This document shows, in pieces, positions 17,077 to 27,152 of a DNA stretch of 64,000 nt. This DNA comes from Streptomyces althioticus (lineage in GTDB: Bacteria > Actinomycetota > Actinomycetes > Streptomycetales > Streptomycetaceae). Below the pieces are notes generated by a model that was not told the DNA's origin, made no database searches, and saw nothing but the letters and a program-made list of their open reading frames with translations. Location: positions 474,883 through 538,882 of the forward strand of contig BMSW01000005.1 of assembly GCA_014649355.1 (NCBI GenBank), in the 5' to 3' direction. The stretch's first letter is position 1. Each line of letters starts with the position of its first letter. Made by a program: the position numbers and the translations under genes.

Positions 17077-19278
17077 ATGCCCCGCTTCAGCATCATCGTC
17101 CCGTCCCATGGGGTCGCAGGTCGGCTGGGCCAGGCGCTGGACTCGGTCCTCGCCCAGTCGTTCGGAGACTTCGAGCTGATCCCGGTCTGCGACGCGGCCG
17201 GGTCACCGGCGGCCGGTGTCGCCGCCGGGCACGCCGAGCGGGACTCCCGGGTGGCGCCCGTCCACGCGCCGCCGTCCGAGGGGCTGGCGGGTGCGCGCAA
17301 CGCGGGCGTGCGGGCGGCGACCGGGACGTACCTGCTGTTCCTCGACGGGGACGACGTGCTGGTGCCGGGCGCGCTCGCGGCGCTGGACGCACGGCTGGCG
17401 GAGACCGGCCCGGTGGACGTGCTGCCGTGCGAGCACGAGCGCGTCCCGTGGTGGGAGGGCGAGCCCACGCGCCCCGCCGCGCCGCTGCTGGAGCACGCCC
17501 CGGGCGGCGCCTTCGCCCCGGCCCGCGCCCCGCGGCTCACCGGGGTGGGACTGCCCGCGTGGAGCGCGGCCTGGCGGCGCGCCTTCGTCGCCGAGCACGA
17601 ACTGGCCTTTCCGCCCGGGTGGTTCACCGACGTCGGCTGGTGCGGGCGGGCGCTGCTGCGGGCGGAGCGGGTGGCGGTGTCGCGCCGGGTGCTGGTGCGG
17701 CACCGGGCGCGCCGCCAGGGCGACCGGCTGCGGCTGCCGGGGGCGCACCACCACGATCTGCTGGACCAGACGGAGCGGGTGCTCGACGAGGCCTCCGGTC
17801 TCGGACTGCCGGCCGAGCGGTCGGGACCGCTGTTCGAGCAGCTCTTCGCGGCCGTGCTGAAGACCGCCGCGCATCCCCGCCGGCTGCCGTCCGGGCGGCG
17901 GGAGTTCTTCCGGCGGGCGAGCGCCCTGTACCGCGGGCACCGGCCCGCCGGGTTCCGGCCGCCGGGCGGCAGCCTGGGCGTGCAGCACCGGCTGCTGGCG
18001 GCCGGGGCGTACGAGGCGTTCGCCGCGCTGCGTGACACCCGGCGCGCGGCCGGACGGGCGGCGGGCGCGCTGCCCCGTCCGCGCGGTCTGCGCACCCGGC
18101 TGCACTACGGCCTCCAGCTGCGCCGCCCGCTCGACCCGGACCTCGCGGTGTACTGCGCGTACTGGGGCCGCGGCTACGCCTGCAACCCGGCCGCGATCCA
18201 CGCCAAGGCCCGCGAACTCGCCCCGCACATCCGGGGGGTGTTCCTGGTGGAGGCCGACCAGGCGCACACCGTGCCGGACGGCGTGGAGTACGCGGTGCTC
18301 GGCAGTCACCGCGCCTGGGAGCTGCTGGCCCGCGCCACGTACCTGGTGAACAACGCCAACTTCGCGGAGGGCGTGGTGAAACGCCCCGGCAGCGTGCACC
18401 TCCAGACGCAGCACGGCACCCCGCTGAAGACGATGGGCGTGGACCAGTCGACGTATCCGGTGGTGGCGGCCGCCACCGGCAGCTTCACCAAGCTGCTGGG
18501 GCGGGTGGACCGCTGGGACTTCAACCTGTCCTCCAACCCGCACTCCACCCGCGTCTGGGAGCGCGCCTTCCCCGGCTCGTACGAGCATCTGGAGTACGGC
18601 TATCCGCGCAACGACGTGTACGTGACGGCCGGCGCCGACGACGTGGCCCGCATCCGCGCCGAGCTGGGCGTCCCGGAGGGCGCGCGGGCCGTGCTGTACG
18701 CGCCGACGCACCGCGACCACCACACGGGGTTCGAGCCGGGGCTCGACCTGGAGGCGTTCTGCGAGGCGGCCGGCGAGGACGTGGTGGTGCTGCTGCGCGC
18801 GCACTACTTCTACGACCGGGGCGGGCGCGGACGGAGCGGCCGGATCATCGACGTCACCGCGCACCGCTCCTCGGAGGACGTGTGCCTCGCGGCGGACGCC
18901 CTGGTCACGGACTACTCGTCGATCATGTTCGACTACGCCAACCTGGACCGCCCGATCGTGGTGTACGCCGACGACTGGGAGGTGTACCGGGAGACGCGGG
19001 GCGTCTGCTTCGACCTGACGGCCGCCCCGCCGGGCCGGGTCGCCCGCACGCCCGGGGAGCTGGCCCGGGTGTTCCGCGACGGTTCGTACGCGGACGACGG
19101 GGCGGCGGCGCTGCGGGCCGCGTTCCGGGAGCGGTTCTGCCCGTTCGACGACGGCCGGGCCGCGGAGCGGGTGGTGCGCCGGGTGCTGCTCGGCGAGCCG
19201 CCCGAGGCCCTGCCGCCCGTGATCCCGCTCGCGGAGCGTGTCCCCGCCCCCGCGGCCGCCACCCTGGTGAGGAGCTGA
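17077..19278 (+). CDS. GT2-like domain fused to TagF-like CDP-glycerol glycerophosphotransferase
   Basis: 733 residues from ATG 17077 behind GGAAAG. The N-terminal domain (1-300) is GT2-like: MPRFSIIVPSHG and FLDGDDVL are kept, but the first acidic pair (VDD in paralogs) reads VCDAAGSP, so nucleotide-sugar binding may be impaired. The C-terminal domain (about 355-720) has intact TagF motifs: LQTQHGTPLKTMG (His446), YAPTHRD, LLRAHYFYD, and TDYSSIMFDYANLDRPI. TagF-type enzymes transfer polyol-phosphate units from a CDP-activated donor to a growing wall teichoic acid. The protein has no transmembrane helix, so it is expected to be peripheral at the inner face. The next gene starts one base after its stop. 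Confidence 0.88.
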   Translation: MPRFSIIVPSHGVAGRLGQALDSVLAQSFGDFELIPVCDAAGSPAAGVAAGHAERDSRVAPVHAPPSEGLAGARNAGVRAATGTYLLFLDGDDVLVPGALAALDARLAETGPVDVLPCEHERVPWWEGEPTRPAAPLLEHAPGGAFAPARAPRLTGVGLPAWSAAWRRAFVAEHELAFPPGWFTDVGWCGRALLRAERVAVSRRVLVRHRARRQGDRLRLPGAHHHDLLDQTERVLDEASGLGLPAERSGPLFEQLFAAVLKTAAHPRRLPSGRREFFRRASALYRGHRPAGFRPPGGSLGVQHRLLAAGAYEAFAALRDTRRAAGRAAGALPRPRGLRTRLHYGLQLRRPLDPDLAVYCAYWGRGYACNPAAIHAKARELAPHIRGVFLVEADQAHTVPDGVEYAVLGSHRAWELLARATYLVNNANFAEGVVKRPGSVHLQTQHGTPLKTMGVDQSTYPVVAAATGSFTKLLGRVDRWDFNLSSNPHSTRVWERAFPGSYEHLEYGYPRNDVYVTAGADDVARIRAELGVPEGARAVLYAPTHRDHHTGFEPGLDLEAFCEAAGEDVVVLLRAHYFYDRGGRGRSGRIIDVTAHRSSEDVCLAADALVTDYSSIMFDYANLDRPIVVYADDWEVYRETRGVCFDLTAAPPGRVARTPGELARVFRDGSYADDGAAALRAAFRERFCPFDDGRAAERVVRRVLLGEPPEALPPVIPLAERVPAPAAATLVRS

Positions 19279-19279
19279 C

Positions 19280-21496
19280 GTGCCCCGCTTCAGCGTCATC
19301 GTCCCCGTGTACGAGGTGCAGGCGTATCTGCACGCCTGTCTCGACTCGGTGCTCGGGCAGTCCTACCGCGACCTCGAGCTGATCGCCGTCGACGACCGCT
19401 CCCCCGACGGCTGCGGGGCGATCCTCGACGACTATGCGGCCCGCGACGACCGGGTGCGGGTGCTGCACCTGGAGGAGAACGTGGGCCTCGGCCGGGCCCG
19501 CAACGCCGGCATGCCGCACGCGACCGGCGACTACCTGCTCTTCCTCGACAGCGACGACACCCTCACCCCGGGCGCGCTGCGCGCCCTCGCGGACCGGCTC
19601 GACGAGACCGGCGACCCGGACGTGCTGGTCTTCGACTACGCCCGCACCTACTGGTGGGGCGGCACCCGCCGCAACGTCCTCGCCCATGTGCTGGCCGAGG
19701 CCTCCGCGAGCACCTTCACGGCGGCCGAGCGGCCGGAGATCCTCGACCTGCTGATGGTGGTGTGGAACAAGGTCTACCGGCGTGACTTCGTCGAGCGGGA
19801 GGGCTTCACCTTCCCGCCCGGCTACTACGAGGACACGCCCTGGACGTTCCCGGTGCTGCTCAGCGCGGAGCGCATCGCCACCCTGGACCGGATCTGCCTG
19901 TACTACCGGCAGCGCCGCCAGGGGAACATCCTGTCCACGACCAGCCGCAAGCACTTCGACGCGCACGAGCAGTACGCGCGGGTGTTCCGGTTCGTCGACG
20001 CGCGCCCGGCGCTGGCGCACTGGCGGCCGTTCCTGCACGCCAAGATGGGCGAGCACTGTCTCGACATCCTGTCCAAGCCGGACCGGCTGCCGCCGTCGGA
20101 CCGGGCCGAGTTCTTCCGCCGCACCGCCGAGATGTTCCACGCGCACCGCCCGCCGGACGGGCGGGTCCCCGCGGAACTGCGCGTGTTGGAGGGCTCGTAC
20201 GCCGGGTACGTGCTGCGCCGCCGGGCCACGCGGACCGGCCGGGACCTGCAGCGGCGGGCCCGGCAGGCGCGTACGGCGACGGCGGCGCGGGCGGTGCGCG
20301 CCCGGTCGCTGCTGCGCCGCCCGCTGGACCCGCACCTCGCCGTGTACTCGGCGTTCTCGCACCGCGGGATGCTCGGCGACCCGGCGGCCGTCTACCGCGC
20401 GGCCCGCGAACTCGCCCCGCACATCCGGGGCGTGTGGGTGGTCGCCGACGAGGAGCGGGCCGCGTCCCTGCCGCCGGGCACCCCGTTCGTGCTGCCGGAC
20501 ACGGCGGAGTACCGCCGGGTGACCGAGCGGGCCACGTACTTCGTCAACAACGTCAACTGGGCGGGCACGCTGGTGAAGCGGCCGGGCAGCGTGCACGTCC
20601 ACACCCACCACGGCACCCCGCTGAAGTACGCGGGCGCCGATCTGCTGGAGAAGCCCGGCGCGCGGCTGCACTTCGACGTGCCGCAGATGCTGCGCCGGGC
20701 CGACCGCTGGGACCACAGCCTGGTCGCCAACCGCCATTCCGAGCTGGTGTGGGAGCGGGCCTTCCCCTGCCACTTCACCTCGCTGCGGTCGGGCTCCCCG
20801 CGCAACGACGTGCTGGTGCGCGGGGACGAGGAGCGCGCCCGCGCGACCCGGCAGCGGCTCGGGATCCCGGAGAGCGACACGGTGGTGCTGTACGCGCCGA
20901 CCCGCAGGGACTACCGCAGGGACGGTCTGGTGGAGCGGATCGACCTGGCCCGGTTCGCCGCCGACCTGGGCGAGGGCCGCACCCTGGTGGTCCGGCTGCA
21001 CCCCACGCTCGCCGACGGGCCGGCCCGCGGACTCGGCCTGTCGGAGCTGCACCGGCGGGGCGTGCTGGTGGACGCCACCGACGAGCCGGAGGTGCAGGAC
21101 GTGCTGCTCGCGGCGGACGTCCTGGTCACCGACTACTCGTCCGTGATGTTCGACTACGCCCTGCTGGACCGGCCGGTCGTGGTGCACGCCGACGACTGGG
21201 ACGCCTTCCGCGCGAGCCGGGGCGCGTACCTGGACGTCACGGCCGGGCCGCCGGGCCATGTGACGCGTTCCTACCGGGAGCTGGCGTGGCTGTTCGCGTC
21301 GGGCACCTGGGCGGACGAGGAGTCGGCGCGGCTGCGGGCGGCGTTCCGGGAGCGGTTCTGCGAGTACGACGACGGGCGGGCCGCCGAGCGGGTGGTGCGC
21401 GCCGTGATGCTGGGCGAGCCGCTGCCGGAGCCCTCCGGCGACCCCGGCCTGCTGCCCGCGCAGACCGCCGGCCGCGACCTGCTGACCCCGTCGTGA
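19280..21496 (+). CDS. Bifunctional GT2 glycosyltransferase / TagF-like glycerophosphotransferase
   Basis: 738 residues from GTG 19280, with GAGGAG six to eleven bases upstream. Both halves look intact: VDDRSPDG and FLDSDDTL in the GT2 domain (1-300), then KRPGSVHVHTHHGTPLKYAG (His444), YAPTRRD, VRLHPTLADG and TDYSSVMFDYALLDRPV in the TagF-like domain (about 350-720). It should both add a sugar and transfer polyol phosphate during synthesis of a wall glycopolymer. It forms a transcription unit with its neighbours: the upstream gene ends one base before it, and its own GTGA overlaps the next start. Sugar and polyol cannot be read from sequence. Confidence 0.9.
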   Translation: MPRFSVIVPVYEVQAYLHACLDSVLGQSYRDLELIAVDDRSPDGCGAILDDYAARDDRVRVLHLEENVGLGRARNAGMPHATGDYLLFLDSDDTLTPGALRALADRLDETGDPDVLVFDYARTYWWGGTRRNVLAHVLAEASASTFTAAERPEILDLLMVVWNKVYRRDFVEREGFTFPPGYYEDTPWTFPVLLSAERIATLDRICLYYRQRRQGNILSTTSRKHFDAHEQYARVFRFVDARPALAHWRPFLHAKMGEHCLDILSKPDRLPPSDRAEFFRRTAEMFHAHRPPDGRVPAELRVLEGSYAGYVLRRRATRTGRDLQRRARQARTATAARAVRARSLLRRPLDPHLAVYSAFSHRGMLGDPAAVYRAARELAPHIRGVWVVADEERAASLPPGTPFVLPDTAEYRRVTERATYFVNNVNWAGTLVKRPGSVHVHTHHGTPLKYAGADLLEKPGARLHFDVPQMLRRADRWDHSLVANRHSELVWERAFPCHFTSLRSGSPRNDVLVRGDEERARATRQRLGIPESDTVVLYAPTRRDYRRDGLVERIDLARFAADLGEGRTLVVRLHPTLADGPARGLGLSELHRRGVLVDATDEPEVQDVLLAADVLVTDYSSVMFDYALLDRPVVVHADDWDAFRASRGAYLDVTAGPPGHVTRSYRELAWLFASGTWADEESARLRAAFRERFCEYDDGRAAERVVRAVMLGEPLPEPSGDPGLLPAQTAGRDLLTPS

Positions 21497-22758
21497 GGCC
21501 GCGCACCTGGGTGCTGCTGCTGGCCGCCCTGTTCGCGCTGATGCAGCTGGCCACCGTGGAGGGCCGCGACACTCCCGACAGCAAGAACTACGTGTCGTAC
21601 GCGCTCAGTCTGACCGGCGCGGACAAGCGGGAGGCGGCGGCCGCCACCATCGACCACTACTGCGCGGGGAAGGCGGCGATGGCGCACCGCGCGCAGCTCG
21701 TGGACGTGGTGCGCTTCCACGCCCCGGACCCCGCGCCCCGGGTGCTCCAGGAATGCCGGGAGCAGGAGTGGCGGCAGGTGGAGGCGCGCCTCGCGGCCGG
21801 GGACACCGCCGGGCACACGGTGCCGTTCATGCCGGAGCGGTTCATGCGGATCTTCGAGGTGCGGCCCGGCTATCCGCTGGTCCTGGCGCCGTTCGTCGCG
21901 CTGCTCGGGGTGACGTGGGGGGTGTGGACGGCGGGCGTGCTGATCACCTGTGCGGGCGGGGTGTTCGCGTACCTGGTGCTGCGCACGCTGGCGGCCCCGG
22001 TGCCGCTCGCGCTCACCGGGATGGCGCTGTACCTGGTCCTGCCGTGCGGGACGACGGCGATGCGCCCGATGACCGAGGGCCTGATGCTGGCGCTCACCCT
22101 GGCCGCGTTGTGGGGCTGCGCCCTGGTGCTGGGCGGGACGAGGCCCCGGGCGGGGCTCGCGCTCGTCGCGGGCGCCCTGTTCGCGCTGTTCACGGTGAAG
22201 CACTCGCAGGCGCTGTTCCTCGGTGCGTGTCTGGCGGCGGCGGGCGTGGCGGTCGCGGCACGGCGGCGGTGGCGCGGGATGCCGGCGGGGCGTGGTCCCG
22301 TCGCGCTGGCCGCGGTGGGGTGCGCGGGGGTGCTGGGCACGGTGCTGGTGTCCCGGCTGCTGGGCCACCCGTCGGTGTCGGACAGCGTACAGGACCTGCT
22401 CACCGGCCACTTCGCCCGGCCGGACCGGGAGCGGCCGTGGGCGGAGTTCTTCCAGCTCCAGGGGAACTTCTGGATGGAGTGGGCGCGGCGGCAGCTGTGG
22501 GAGCCGTTCTTCGTGGCGGCGCTGGCGGCGGGCGTGCTGGGAGCCTTGCGGCGGCCGGCGTTCGGGGCCTTCCTGGCCGCGGCGGCCTGCACGGGGTTCC
22601 TCAACCAGGCGGGGCACCCGGACATCAACATCTGGGGCGACCGGCTGATCACGCTGGCCTGGCTGCTGCCGGTGCTGGGGGTGCCGCTGCTGCTGGAGCC
22701 GGTGCTGCGGCGGGCCGTGGTGCCCGCGCAGGGGGCGCCGGTGGAGCCGGTGGGCTGA
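21493..22758 (+). CDS. Polytopic membrane protein, probable GT-C-type glycosyltransferase or related
   Basis: 421 residues starting at GTG 21493, overlapping the previous stop by four bases. Helix 1 is WVLLLAALFALMQLATVE, followed by an acidic extracytoplasmic loop with GRDTPDSKNYVSYALSL (a D/E-rich first loop as in lipid-linked-sugar GT-C enzymes). A soluble segment with two cysteines (DHYCAGK and LQECREQ) and then about eight more helices follow. I recognise the architecture but not a named family. Operon position after three GT2-TagF proteins suggests a role in decorating or building the same wall polymer (inference). Confidence 0.7.
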   Translation: MRPRTWVLLLAALFALMQLATVEGRDTPDSKNYVSYALSLTGADKREAAAATIDHYCAGKAAMAHRAQLVDVVRFHAPDPAPRVLQECREQEWRQVEARLAAGDTAGHTVPFMPERFMRIFEVRPGYPLVLAPFVALLGVTWGVWTAGVLITCAGGVFAYLVLRTLAAPVPLALTGMALYLVLPCGTTAMRPMTEGLMLALTLAALWGCALVLGGTRPRAGLALVAGALFALFTVKHSQALFLGACLAAAGVAVAARRRWRGMPAGRGPVALAAVGCAGVLGTVLVSRLLGHPSVSDSVQDLLTGHFARPDRERPWAEFFQLQGNFWMEWARRQLWEPFFVAALAAGVLGALRRPAFGAFLAAAACTGFLNQAGHPDINIWGDRLITLAWLLPVLGVPLLLEPVLRRAVVPAQGAPVEPVG

Positions 22759-24422
22759 CCGGGTGTCACCCGAAGCGGTGACGGCTGGTCAGAACCGGGC
22801 CGCTCACGGGAACATTGGGCAAATGCCTCGAATGCCCCTTTCTCTTCGCATCCGATGAGCGCCGGCGTCCTCGTCCGGCGCCGCACGGTGGACGGCGCCA
22901 CGGCGCTGCGCGGCGGCGGGTCCTGGCGCCCGTCGCCGTACCAGTGCGCCGGCTTCCTGTTCTTCCTGGTGATGACCCTGGCGTTCTGGCGGGTGCCGCT
23001 GTGCTGCGACGCCGGTCAGCACGCGGCGGTCGTGGAGCGGCTCAAGGCCGATCTCCTGCGCCCCCGGCACCCGATGGCGGACCTGCCCGGCGCGGGCAGC
23101 CCGTACTACTCGCCGTACGCCGTGGCGCAGGGCGCGTTCGCGCGGCTGACCGGGCTGGGCGGCTGGGAGGTGCTGCGGCTGACCGGGCCGCTGAACCTGC
23201 TGGTGCTGCTCACCGGGCTCGGCCTCTTCGTGCGGGTGCTGACCCCGCGCCCCTGGGCACCGGTGCTGGCGCTCGCCGCGACGGCCCTGCTGTGGGGTGT
23301 GGAGCGCGCCTGGTGGAGCGGCTACCTCAACCTGATGTCGATGACGGGCAACCTGCCCTACCCGTCGGCGTTCGCGATCGGGCTGGCCTTCTGGGCGTGG
23401 GCGCTGACCGGCGCGCGGGCCCGGGACACCGGGGGTGTGCGCTATCTGGGGCCGGGCGGTCTGCGCCCGCTGTCCGGGTACGCGGGCCTGGGTCTGCTGT
23501 ACGGGCTGATCCTGCTGGTGCACCCGATCACCGCGGTCGCGGCGGCGCTGGGGGCGCTGGCACTGGTCGCCGGGTGGCAGCGACGGTGGTCGGCGGCACT
23601 GGCCGGACGCTGGGCGCTGACCGGCGCGGTGGCTCTGGCGACGGCGGCCTGCTGGCCGTACTTCGACGTGTTCGCGCTGGCCGGGGACTCCAGTGTGGAC
23701 GCGATGCACCGGCGGCTGTACCTGGATCTGGCCGGGCAGTTCGGGCTGGCGCTGCTGGGGCTTCCGGCCCTGTGGCTGCGGGCCCGGCGCTCACGGCGGG
23801 ACCCACTGGTGCTGATGTTCGCCCTGGACTGCGCGGTCGTGACCTACGGCTGGGTGAGCGGCCACTACACCTACGGCCGCGCCCTCGGGCTGACGCTGCT
23901 GCCGCTGCAGCTCGCGCTGGCGGTGGAACTGGCGGCGCCCCGCCCGTGGCCGGTGTGGCGGCGGCTGCTGGGCGGGGCCGCGGCGGCGGGGGCCCTGACC
24001 GGGCTGCTCACCGTGCACGCGGGGGCGCTGGTGCCGCCCGCGGCGGACCCGGTCGGCTTCCGGCAGCCCCCGGACTGGCCGTCGTACGACTGGGCCGCGC
24101 GGCACGTCGCGCCCGGGGAGGTGGTGATCACCGACGGCTACTACGCCGTCCACGCGATCGCCGGGTACGGGCCCAACCTCGCCGCACCCGCCTGGCCGGA
24201 CGCCTCGCTGGACGAACGGGAGCGGCTGCGGCGGGTGGCCGATGTGCGCGCGTACCTGGATCCCGCCTCCACCCGCGCCCTGCGGGACACGGTGGTCCGC
24301 CGCTACGAGGTGCGCTGGCTGCTCCTCACCAAGTACCAGCGGGTGCCCGAGGAGGCCGTGGTGGTGGCGTGGAGCCGGCGCACCGGCGAGGTGCTGGCGC
24401 GGGTCGGGGGCGAGCGGCGGGA

Positions 24423-24836
<414 letters not shown>

Positions 24837-24907
24837 GGGGACACCTTTCCTTTCGGCGGGTGACCGGCCGGTTCCAGGGGACCCGACCTCCGTGCGCTCA
24901 AGTAGAG

Positions 24908-24940
24908 CACACAATTCAATTGGACACAACCAAATGGCTC
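24908..24940. promoter_or_regulatory. Candidate OhrR operator between ohr and ohrR
   Basis: The AT-rich 125-base divergent spacer contains the perfect odd palindrome CAATT-C-AATTG (24913-24923) overlapping a second inverted repeat TTGG-ACACAA-CCAA (24921-24934). Organic-peroxide sensing MarR proteins are known to bind AT-rich palindromes of this kind. Here they would shut off both genes until oxidation. Confidence 0.7.
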
Positions 24941-24961
24941 GCGCAGCGCTACCCTGGACGC

Positions 24962-25456
24962 ATGACAGCGACCCCCGGCCCCATCCCGGCGACGGACGCG
25001 CCGGCCGTGACGGACGACTGGCTCCGTCTCGACCAGCAGATCTGCTTCAGCCTCAACTCCGCCGTCCGCGCCTTCAACGGCGTCTACCGGGTGGTGCTGA
25101 AGGATCTCGGCCTCACCTATCCGCAGTACCTCGTCATGCTGGTCCTGTGGGAGGACGGCACGGTGCCGGTGAAGCGGCTGGGCGAGCGCCTGCGGCTGGA
25201 CTCCGGCACGCTGTCCCCGCTGCTCAAGCGGCTGGAGGCGGCCGGTCTGGTGCACCGCGAGCGCAGTGCGCGCGACGAGCGGTCCGTGGAGGTGCGGCTC
25301 ACCGAGGAGGGCGCCGCGCTGCGCGAGCAGGCCGTGCGGGTGCCGCGCCGGATCTCCGCCGCCACCGGACTGCGGGTCGAGGAGATGCGCGCGCTGAGCT
25401 CCACCCTCGCCGACCTCACCGCCGCCCTGGACAAGGCAGCCGCCGAAGGGGCCTGA
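24962..25456 (+). CDS. ohrR: MarR-family organic hydroperoxide sensor/repressor OhrR
   Basis: 164 residues from ATG 24962. A longer frame would run into the operator. The N-terminal helix carries the redox cysteine Cys28 in DQQICFSLNSAVRAFNG, the hallmark of OhrR. The winged helix follows: PQYLVMLVLWEDG, LGERLRLDSGTLSPLLKRLE (recognition helix) and the wing RERSARDERSVEV. Oxidation of Cys28 releases DNA and induces ohr and probably ohrR itself. An eight-bp hairpin follows the stop. Confidence 0.95.
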   Translation: MTATPGPIPATDAPAVTDDWLRLDQQICFSLNSAVRAFNGVYRVVLKDLGLTYPQYLVMLVLWEDGTVPVKRLGERLRLDSGTLSPLLKRLEAAGLVHRERSARDERSVEVRLTEEGAALREQAVRVPRRISAATGLRVEEMRALSSTLADLTAALDKAAAEGA

Positions 25457-25468
25457 CGCCCGCAGGGA

Positions 25469-25489
25469 CCGTCCCGGGGTGCGGGACGG
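25469..25489 (+). terminator. Terminator hairpin after ohrR
   Basis: CCGTCCCG (25469-25476), five-base loop, CGGGACGG (25482-25489), 12 bases past the ohrR stop. Confidence 0.55.
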
Positions 25490-25541
25490 CACACTCCGGG
25501 CGAGCGTGGAGTGAACCTCCGCAGCGCGCCCCGAGGATGCC

Positions 25542-27152
25542 ATGCACCCCGACCCCTCCCCGGCCGACGCCGGCGCCGTCTCGGTCGTCGTCATAGGCCA
25601 CGACGACGCCGCCCACGTGGCCGACGCGGTGCGTTCCGCGCTCGGGCAGGGGCCCGCCGTGCGGGAGGTCGTCGCCGTGGACGACTGCTCCACGGACGGC
25701 AGCGCGGAGCTGCTGGAGCGGCTGGCCGCCGCCGAGCCCCGGCTGCGGGTGGTCGGGCTGCCCGTCAACAGCGGTGGCTGCGGCACCCCGCGCAACACGG
25801 GCCTGGACGCGGCGGCCGCCCCGTACGTGATGTTCCTGGACAGCGACGACGTACTGCCGCCCGGCGCCGTGGACGCGCTCCTCGCCGCCGCACGGGAGAC
25901 GGAAGCACAGGTCACAGGGGGCCTGTGCGTGCGCCGTGAGCTGCCCTCGGGCCGCGAGGTGCCGTGGGAGCCCGCCCTGTACGCCTCCCCCGCCGTCGTC
26001 GCCCGCCCGGCCGACCGCCCGCGCCTGGTCCGCGACACCCTCAGCGTCAACAAGCTGTACGCGACGGACTTCCTGCGCGCCCACGGCATCCGGTTCCCCG
26101 ACGGCCGCTTCCCCTACGAGGACATGGTCTTCACCGCGCGGGTGTGGGCCGCCGCCCCGCGCGTCGCCCTCGTCCCGGACCGGGTGTACGTCTGGCACGT
26201 GCGCCGCGCCGCGCCGCGGCTGTCGATCTCGCTGGACCGCACGGGCGTCGACAACTGGCGCGCCCGCACCCACGCCTGCCACACCGCCCACGCGATCCTG
26301 CTGGACGCCGGGGAGAAGGGGCTGGCGCGCGCCGTCCGGGCCAAGTTCCTCGACCACGACCTGCGCATGTACGTCCGCGAGCTGCCGCTGCGCGACGAGG
26401 CGTACCGCCGTGCGTGGTGGGCGCACACCCGCGCCCACCTCGCCGAGTACGACGCCGCCGACCGCTCGGGCGACCCGGCCGCCCCGGGCATGCTGCTCGC
26501 GCGGGTGCTGCTGGCCTCGCCCGAGCCGCGCGACCTGCCGCGCCTGCGCGAGCTGGCCGCCCGCCCGTCCCGGCTGTGCCCGCCGTACGCCCGGACGGCC
26601 GACGGCACGCCCTGCTGGTCGGCGGAGCTGCCCGAGGTCACCCTGGAGACCCTGCCGGAGCGCCCGGTCCGCCTGTTGCCGCTCGCCGTGGACGCCGAGC
26701 TGCGCGCCCGCGCCCGCCTGCTGCGGCTGCGCCTGCACGAGCTGTACGGCGCGGTCGGGCGGGCCGGTCCCGTGGACGCGGAGGTGGAGTGGCGCCACCG
26801 GGACCGCGCGGGTCCGGTGCTGCGCCGCACGGTGCCGCTGCGGCCGGCCGCCGACGGCGCCTGGACCGCCGCGACGCCCGTCCCGCTGGAACGGCTGGCG
26901 TCCCTCGGCACGGGCGCGTGGGACCTGCGGCTGCGGCTGCGCTTCCGCGACGGCGCGACCCGCACGGTCTCGGCCCACGCCCTCACGGGCCCGGGCCTGC
27001 TGCGCCCCCGGGCGACCCCGAGCCCCCACCACGGCCTGATCCTGGTCCGCCCCTACGCGACCCACGGAGGAGCGCTGGCCCTCCGGGTGGCGGCGGGACC
27101 ACAGGACGCCCGCCGCCTACTGACGGGCCGCCTACGACGGTGGCTGCCCTGA
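25542..27152 (+). CDS. GT2 family glycosyltransferase with C-terminal beta-rich domain
   Basis: 536 residues from ATG 25542 behind a GAGG. GT2 motifs: VSVVVIGHDDAAHVADAVRS, VAVDDCSTDGS, NSGGCGTPRNTGLD and FLDSDD (DxD), then an acidic PYEDMVF that may supply the catalytic base. Residues about 390-536 form a separate domain rich in predicted strands (VDAEVEWRHRD, WDLRLRLRFRDG). It is a paralog of the enzyme at 32622, with the same NSGGC-PRN motif and the same two-domain plan. It probably adds sugars to the wall polymer (inference from context). It stands alone between ohrR and a repeat region. Confidence 0.85.
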   Translation: MHPDPSPADAGAVSVVVIGHDDAAHVADAVRSALGQGPAVREVVAVDDCSTDGSAELLERLAAAEPRLRVVGLPVNSGGCGTPRNTGLDAAAAPYVMFLDSDDVLPPGAVDALLAAARETEAQVTGGLCVRRELPSGREVPWEPALYASPAVVARPADRPRLVRDTLSVNKLYATDFLRAHGIRFPDGRFPYEDMVFTARVWAAAPRVALVPDRVYVWHVRRAAPRLSISLDRTGVDNWRARTHACHTAHAILLDAGEKGLARAVRAKFLDHDLRMYVRELPLRDEAYRRAWWAHTRAHLAEYDAADRSGDPAAPGMLLARVLLASPEPRDLPRLRELAARPSRLCPPYARTADGTPCWSAELPEVTLETLPERPVRLLPLAVDAELRARARLLRLRLHELYGAVGRAGPVDAEVEWRHRDRAGPVLRRTVPLRPAADGAWTAATPVPLERLASLGTGAWDLRLRLRFRDGATRTVSAHALTGPGLLRPRATPSPHHGLILVRPYATHGGALALRVAAGPQDARRLLTGRLRRWLP

